NCBI GenBank assembly: GCA_029907105.1
Contig: JARYMM010000034.1
Coordinates: 1-39,896, forward strand
Reading direction: 5' to 3'
DNA from: Anaerolineae bacterium
GTDB lineage: Bacteria > Chloroflexota > Anaerolineae > UBA3071
DNA: 39,896 bases
Notes under the pieces: model-generated
Seen by the model: the letters and a program-made list of their open reading frames with translations, nothing else
What the model was told of the DNA's origin: nothing
The model's database searches: none
Position numbers and translations under genes: made by a program
Shown: piece after piece, positions 38,957 to 39,896 of the stretch
Layout: each line of letters starts with the position of its first letter
How positions within the stretch are numbered: the stretch's first letter is position 1

Positions 38957-39896
38957 CTACAATTTGGAAATATAATCCAATGCTTCTTTTTCGTTCTTCT
39001 CAATAGCAATCTCTACTGCTCTTTTTGCTACTTCTAATAATTCCTTTACTTTCTTTCTTGCCTCGTGGGATTGTTGAACTAATGAAGCGATTTTTTGCTG
39101 AGTTGAGAGGGGAAGAATAGGAATAAGTAATGATTTAATTTCAGCATCAGAAATTTTAGGTTGTCCTGTTTGTGTTTTTTTCTTTTCGATTTGACTTTGA
39201 ATGACAATTGATTGAAACAGAATTTCTAAATATTCTGGCAAAACTTGATCTTTATATTTAATTCTTAATCTTCCTGTATTATTAGAACAAAAACCACCGG
39301 ACAACTCTTCCATAAGTAGATTAGTTTTTCCAATTGTATCGCCGATAATAGCAATTACAAGATCGTTTGTGTATAGTTTATTAGCTTCATTCTCCATATA
39401 CTCATCTCTAATATAAATCACCTTAGATTCATCAATCCCTACTTTTCCAGTAAGCTCTTTAATTCTTATATAAGGTCTTTTTGTTTTTTGCTCTGTATAA
39501 TAGTTGGGCGAAATAAAAACGCCTCGTCTGAAATCAAGAATATTTTTTAAAGGATACAAAGTAGTATTTTGAGACACTAATTCCAGAATTTCCTCATACG
39601 CAGGCTGGAAATATTCGGCATCTATTCTATGAGCAGAGAAGGCAGAAGAAAGTTTAGCGGTATAGGTTTTTTCGTATCTTGGCTTGAAGTCCTTAAGCCC
39701 AAGTTCTTCTAAAAGGAGGTTTTCGGCTTGGGAGTAGAATTTTTCGGACTCTTTAACTAGGCTGTTAGCCTCATTTATGATATTTACTATTTTTTTTACA
39801 ATCGTTGCTTGAGGTATAAATATAGGTAAATGTTTAATTTCTTGTGGTCTTATATGGGGTTGCCCTGCTCCGTATCCTAAATTTTTTAGTAATAAT
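38957..39896 (-). CDS. hsdS: Type I restriction specificity subunit HsdS (N-terminus outside window)
   Basis: An open frame from the right edge to the TAG at 38957, 313 codons visible. A visible target-recognition domain ends with QEIKHLPIFIPQ, followed by a coiled-coil spacer (KKIVNIINEANSLVKESEKF and beyond), a second target-recognition domain (LYPLKNILDFRRGVF...LSGGFCSNNTGRLRI) and the second conserved region (AEIKSLLIPILPLSTQQKIASLV) with a final helix. This is the HsdS plan. It decides the DNA sequence read by a type I restriction complex. Base composition is AT-rich and codon use differs sharply from its neighbours, pointing to recent transfer. HsdM/HsdR would lie to the right. Confidence 0.9.
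   Translation of the reverse strand, partial: LLLKNLGYGAGQPHIRPQEIKHLPIFIPQATIVKKIVNIINEANSLVKESEKFYSQAENLLLEELGLKDFKPRYEKTYTAKLSSAFSAHRIDAEYFQPAYEEILELVSQNTTLYPLKNILDFRRGVFISPNYYTEQKTKRPYIRIKELTGKVGIDESKVIYIRDEYMENEANKLYTNDLVIAIIGDTIGKTNLLMEELSGGFCSNNTGRLRIKYKDQVLPEYLEILFQSIVIQSQIEKKKTQTGQPKISDAEIKSLLIPILPLSTQQKIASLVQQSHEARKKVKELLEVAKRAVEIAIEKNEKEALDYISKL

Overview
This 39.9 kb window is high-GC bacterial DNA, except for the last ~940 bp, which is clearly AT-rich. The mix of genes suggests a chromosome fragment of a Chloroflexota-like bacterium: a DnaJ/HspR pair, a ClpC-type unfoldase, gingipain-like C25 peptidases ending in hydrophobic/basic tails, a bacterial eRF1-like protein, a Tat-exported DUF362 lipoprotein next to a polyferredoxin, and many dispersed hairpin repeats. 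The phylum is an inference from gene content. No rRNA, tRNA or CRISPR array was seen.

Layout. 1-320: start of a coiled-coil protein with identical 63-bp tandem repeats. 556-3388 (minus): a lipid/alcohol-type operon, SCP2 - thioesterase - SDR - iron alcohol dehydrogenase. 3630-7932 (minus): bacterioferritin, ClpC and an eRF1-like protein. 7973-13459 (minus): two type II restriction-modification systems (a PD-(D/E)XK enzyme with methylase, and a BglII/BstYI-like enzyme with methylase) on either side of dnaJ-hspR. 13547-16561 (minus): a membrane cluster (metallophosphoesterase, ICMT-like methyltransferase, SMR-like protein, YkoP-like protein). 16663-17299 (plus): a VapBC-type pair. 17307-20824 (minus): DUF362 lipoprotein, membrane polyferredoxin and a PlsC-like protein. 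20836-21428 (minus): a DUF433/DUF5615 pair. 21751-23451 (minus): a FadD-type acyl-CoA ligase. 24068-24972 (plus): phasin and PhaR, with a near-consensus promoter and a palindrome at the probable start site. 25025-34778 (minus): two C25 peptidases and a 1204-aa surface protein. 35522-38564 (plus): an aldolase-Fae fusion and MurJ. 38594-38869: a remnant resembling an aminoglycoside 3-N-acetyltransferase. 38957-39896 (minus): an AT-rich type I restriction specificity subunit running off the window.

How the genes fit together. Two loci concern acyl or polyester metabolism (SCP2/thioesterase/SDR/ADH and phasin/PhaR, with FadD between). Three restriction systems of different ancestry mark this as an accessory, defence-rich region. 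The 25-35 kb block looks like an exported protease/adhesin module: one peptidase and the surface protein carry the same ~95-residue C-terminal domain.

Most notable are (i) one protein joining an N-acetylneuraminate-lyase-type Schiff-base aldolase to a formaldehyde-activating-enzyme (Fae) domain that keeps the catalytic His; (ii) a ~90-bp dispersed element in two copies whose stems change in a compensatory way; (iii) a GC-rich hairpin repeat inserted in frame in a C25 peptidase; and (iv) a metallophosphoesterase whose GNHE motif has become GTPE.
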